From the NCBI GenBank assembly GCA_937901435.1, contig CALGTJ010000363.1, positions 1 through 7,604 on the forward strand: DNA of 7,604 nt. Reading direction: 5' to 3'. The position numbers and the translations under genes are program-made. Below, piece after piece: positions 6,319 through 7,604 of this stretch. Numbering within the stretch: position 1 is the stretch's first letter; every line of letters begins with the position of its first letter. Origin of the DNA: an uncultured Rhodobacter sp. GTDB lineage: Bacteria; Pseudomonadota; Alphaproteobacteria; Rhodobacterales; Rhodobacteraceae. The notes under the pieces are model-generated. The model worked only from the letters and a program-made list of their open reading frames with translations, was not told the origin of the DNA and did not search any database.

Positions 6319-7097
6319 AGTTCGTCCATCTCACCGACACGCATGTCATTGGCGAAGGGGAGCTTTACGGCCAAGACCCCGCCGCGCGGCTGCGTGCCGC
6401 TGTGGACTCCATAAATGCCGAACATGGCGACGCGGACTTCGTTGTCCTGACCGGTGACATGACCCATTGGGGCGACGCGGCGGCCTACGCGCGGTTTTCG
6501 CGCGAAATCAAAAATCTCAACATGCCCGTGCATCTGATGGTGGGCAATCACGACGATACAACAGCTTTTGCCGAAGCTTTCCCAGAAACACCCCGCGACG
6601 GCAACGGTTTTGTCCAAAGTGGTTTTGACACACTATTCGGCCGGTTTCTCCTGCTGGACACCAAGGACCCAGAAACCCACGCGGGTGCATATTGCACCGC
6701 GCGCCAGGCGTGGTTGGATCGCGAACTGTACCAAACCGACGGCCCAATCGTCCTGTTCATGCACCACCCGCCATTCAAGACCGGCATAGCCGCGATGGAC
6801 CGGATCATGTTGCAGGATGCTCAGGCCTTCTACGATGTGATTGCGTCCCACAAGTCCCGCATCCGCCATTTGTTCTTTGGCCATGTACATCGCGCCATTT
6901 TTGGCAATTGGCGGGGCATCAGCTATTCGTGCATGCGCGGCCTGAACCACCAGGTCGCATTGGAGTTGAACGGTGCAGACGCGCGCATTGCGGCAAATTT
7001 CGAGTCTCCGGCTTACGGCGTGGTGCTGTTGAGCGACGATCAGGTTACAGTTCATTTACACGATTTTGCAGATCGCTCGGAACGGTTCTTCTTGTAA
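6315..7097 (+). CDS. Metallophosphoesterase 2, GpdQ/CpdA-type phosphodiesterase (canonical paralog)
   Basis: This 260-residue paralog of the preceding enzyme also has no leader. Metal ligands are Asp8 and His10 (TDTH), Asp48 (GDMTHWG), Asn78-His79 (GNHDD), His150 (FMHHPPF), and His190 and His192 (GHVH). It keeps FMHHPP and a following MD that I remember from GpdQ, and NHQV (211-214) resembles VHQV in GpdQ around His217. Both copies share THWG-x-AAYA after the second metal motif and C-x-AR-x-x-WL before the fifth, which suggests tandem duplication rather than independent recruitment. I chose the ATG at 6315 because it overlaps the previous stop (ATGA) and aligns with the paralog's start; an upstream TTG at 6291 would add eight unrelated residues. 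It is the last operon gene, and no good terminator is seen directly after it. The likely role is hydrolysis of an imported phosphodiester. Confidence 0.93.
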   Translation: MKFVHLTDTHVIGEGELYGQDPAARLRAAVDSINAEHGDADFVVLTGDMTHWGDAAAYARFSREIKNLNMPVHLMVGNHDDTTAFAEAFPETPRDGNGFVQSGFDTLFGRFLLLDTKDPETHAGAYCTARQAWLDRELYQTDGPIVLFMHHPPFKTGIAAMDRIMLQDAQAFYDVIASHKSRIRHLFFGHVHRAIFGNWRGISYSCMRGLNHQVALELNGADARIAANFESPAYGVVLLSDDQVTVHLHDFADRSERFFL

Positions 7098-7604
7098 AGC
7101 GACCCTATGGCCTTCGCAGTACTGGACACCATATGCCCGAGTGATGGACTACACTGCGCTGGCCGACCATTTGCACCAAGTTAACGCTCTACATAACATG
7201 CGCCTTTTGCCTGCACGCTATGATTTGATCGTGGGTGATTGGTGCTTTGTCACTTCTGGCGTCATCGCACAAAAGTAGACCGTTCAGAAACTGGACATTG
7301 GCGTAGCTGCTAGCGAATTGACTCTTCGTCCAGCGTCGTTCGATATCATGCATGGCGCAGCGAAAGGACGGATTTGGTTTCCCACCGTTTTTGTCCGTTT
7401 GAACGGCGGGTTTGGTGACACGGACCGCGGAGCGGCGATCAGGATTCCGCACATCCGAGAAAATGCTGCGTCAGCAATAGCCGCACCTGCACAAGTCATC
7501 CGCTTCTCGGTCATCCAACAAACGCGCAGCGAATGACATCTATGTCAAAGGTGCTGTCAGACGAATGAGAACTCGCATCAGATTGCTAGCGCAGCCTGAA
7601 ACTA
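7098..7604. other. Region without a recognisable gene, possibly degenerate sequence
   Basis: These 507 bases follow the operon. No frame on either strand gives a protein I recognise. The two overlapping frames longer than 60 codons near 7189-7536 have no convincing start site and no motif. A weak inverted repeat, CCCACCGTT (7381-7389) against AACGGCGGG (7402-7410) with one mismatch, could fold but has no T-tract. No tRNA or CRISPR-like pattern is visible. The stretch may be decayed coding sequence or a dispersed intergenic repeat; it cannot be resolved from this window alone. Confidence 0.5.
7144..7278 (+). CDS. Doubtful 44-residue ORF
   Basis: An ATG at 7144 opens a 44-codon frame ending at TAG 7276-7278. 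The product starts MDYTALADHLHQ and contains YDLIVGDWCFV, with no signal peptide, membrane segment or known motif. Only a weak CGAG precedes the start. It lies 46 bases after the last operon gene on the same strand. It may be a small unknown gene, a fragment of a decayed one, or chance. I do not recognise it. Confidence 0.15.
   Translation: MDYTALADHLHQVNALHNMRLLPARYDLIVGDWCFVTSGVIAQK

Noticed and set aside
7381..7410. Inverted repeat as operon terminator
   Set aside because: A 9-bp stem with one mismatch, a 12-base loop, no T-tract, and nearly 300 bases from the last gene.
7189..7452. 87-codon minus-strand frame after the operon
   Set aside because: No start site, motif or recognisable family; the composition gives no support over chance or a decayed sequence.

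Overview
The window looks like a piece of an alphaproteobacterial genome, most likely from the Rhodobacteraceae/Roseobacter group. This is inferred from the moderately GC-rich coding sequence, the style of the proteins and the type of IS3-family element; nothing in the window is a taxonomic marker.

Layout. (1) Positions 1 to about 912 hold the 5' part of an IS3-family insertion sequence read on the minus strand. It has orfA (454-828), an A7G slippage run (485-492) and orfB (2-457). orfB meets an in-frame TAG at 4-2, just after the first catalytic Asp, where relatives normally have Trp, so this copy is probably dead. (2) Positions 913-998 are a short upstream region with no convincing promoter. 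(3) Positions 999-7097 are six plus-strand genes that appear to form one operon: ABC ATPase (999-2153), two inner-membrane permeases (2155-3123 and 3123-4085), a secreted solute-binding protein (4183-5430), and two tandem paralogous metallophosphoesterases (5491-6318 and 6315-7097). Four junctions are one-base gaps or overlaps, or 4-base ATGA overlaps. The two wider gaps each hold a strong hairpin. (4) Positions 7098-7604 hold no recognisable gene, only a doubtful 44-codon ORF and a weak inverted repeat.

How the genes may work together. The transporter is of the MalFGK/UgpAEC type. The two enzymes are leaderless and carry the full metal-ligand set of GpdQ/CpdA-type phosphodiesterases. The simplest reading is that a small, probably phosphate-diester solute is captured in the periplasm, imported intact and hydrolysed in the cytoplasm. 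The enzyme role played by UgpQ (a TIM-barrel enzyme) in E. coli would then be filled by an unrelated fold, in two copies.

The transporter differs from classic Ugp. The ATPase has about 17 extra residues before the signature motif. Both permeases have Cys-bracketed expansions in periplasmic loops. Some phosphate-binding positions of E. coli UgpB look substituted in the binding protein. The substrate is therefore open. All family comparisons are from memory, without database searches.
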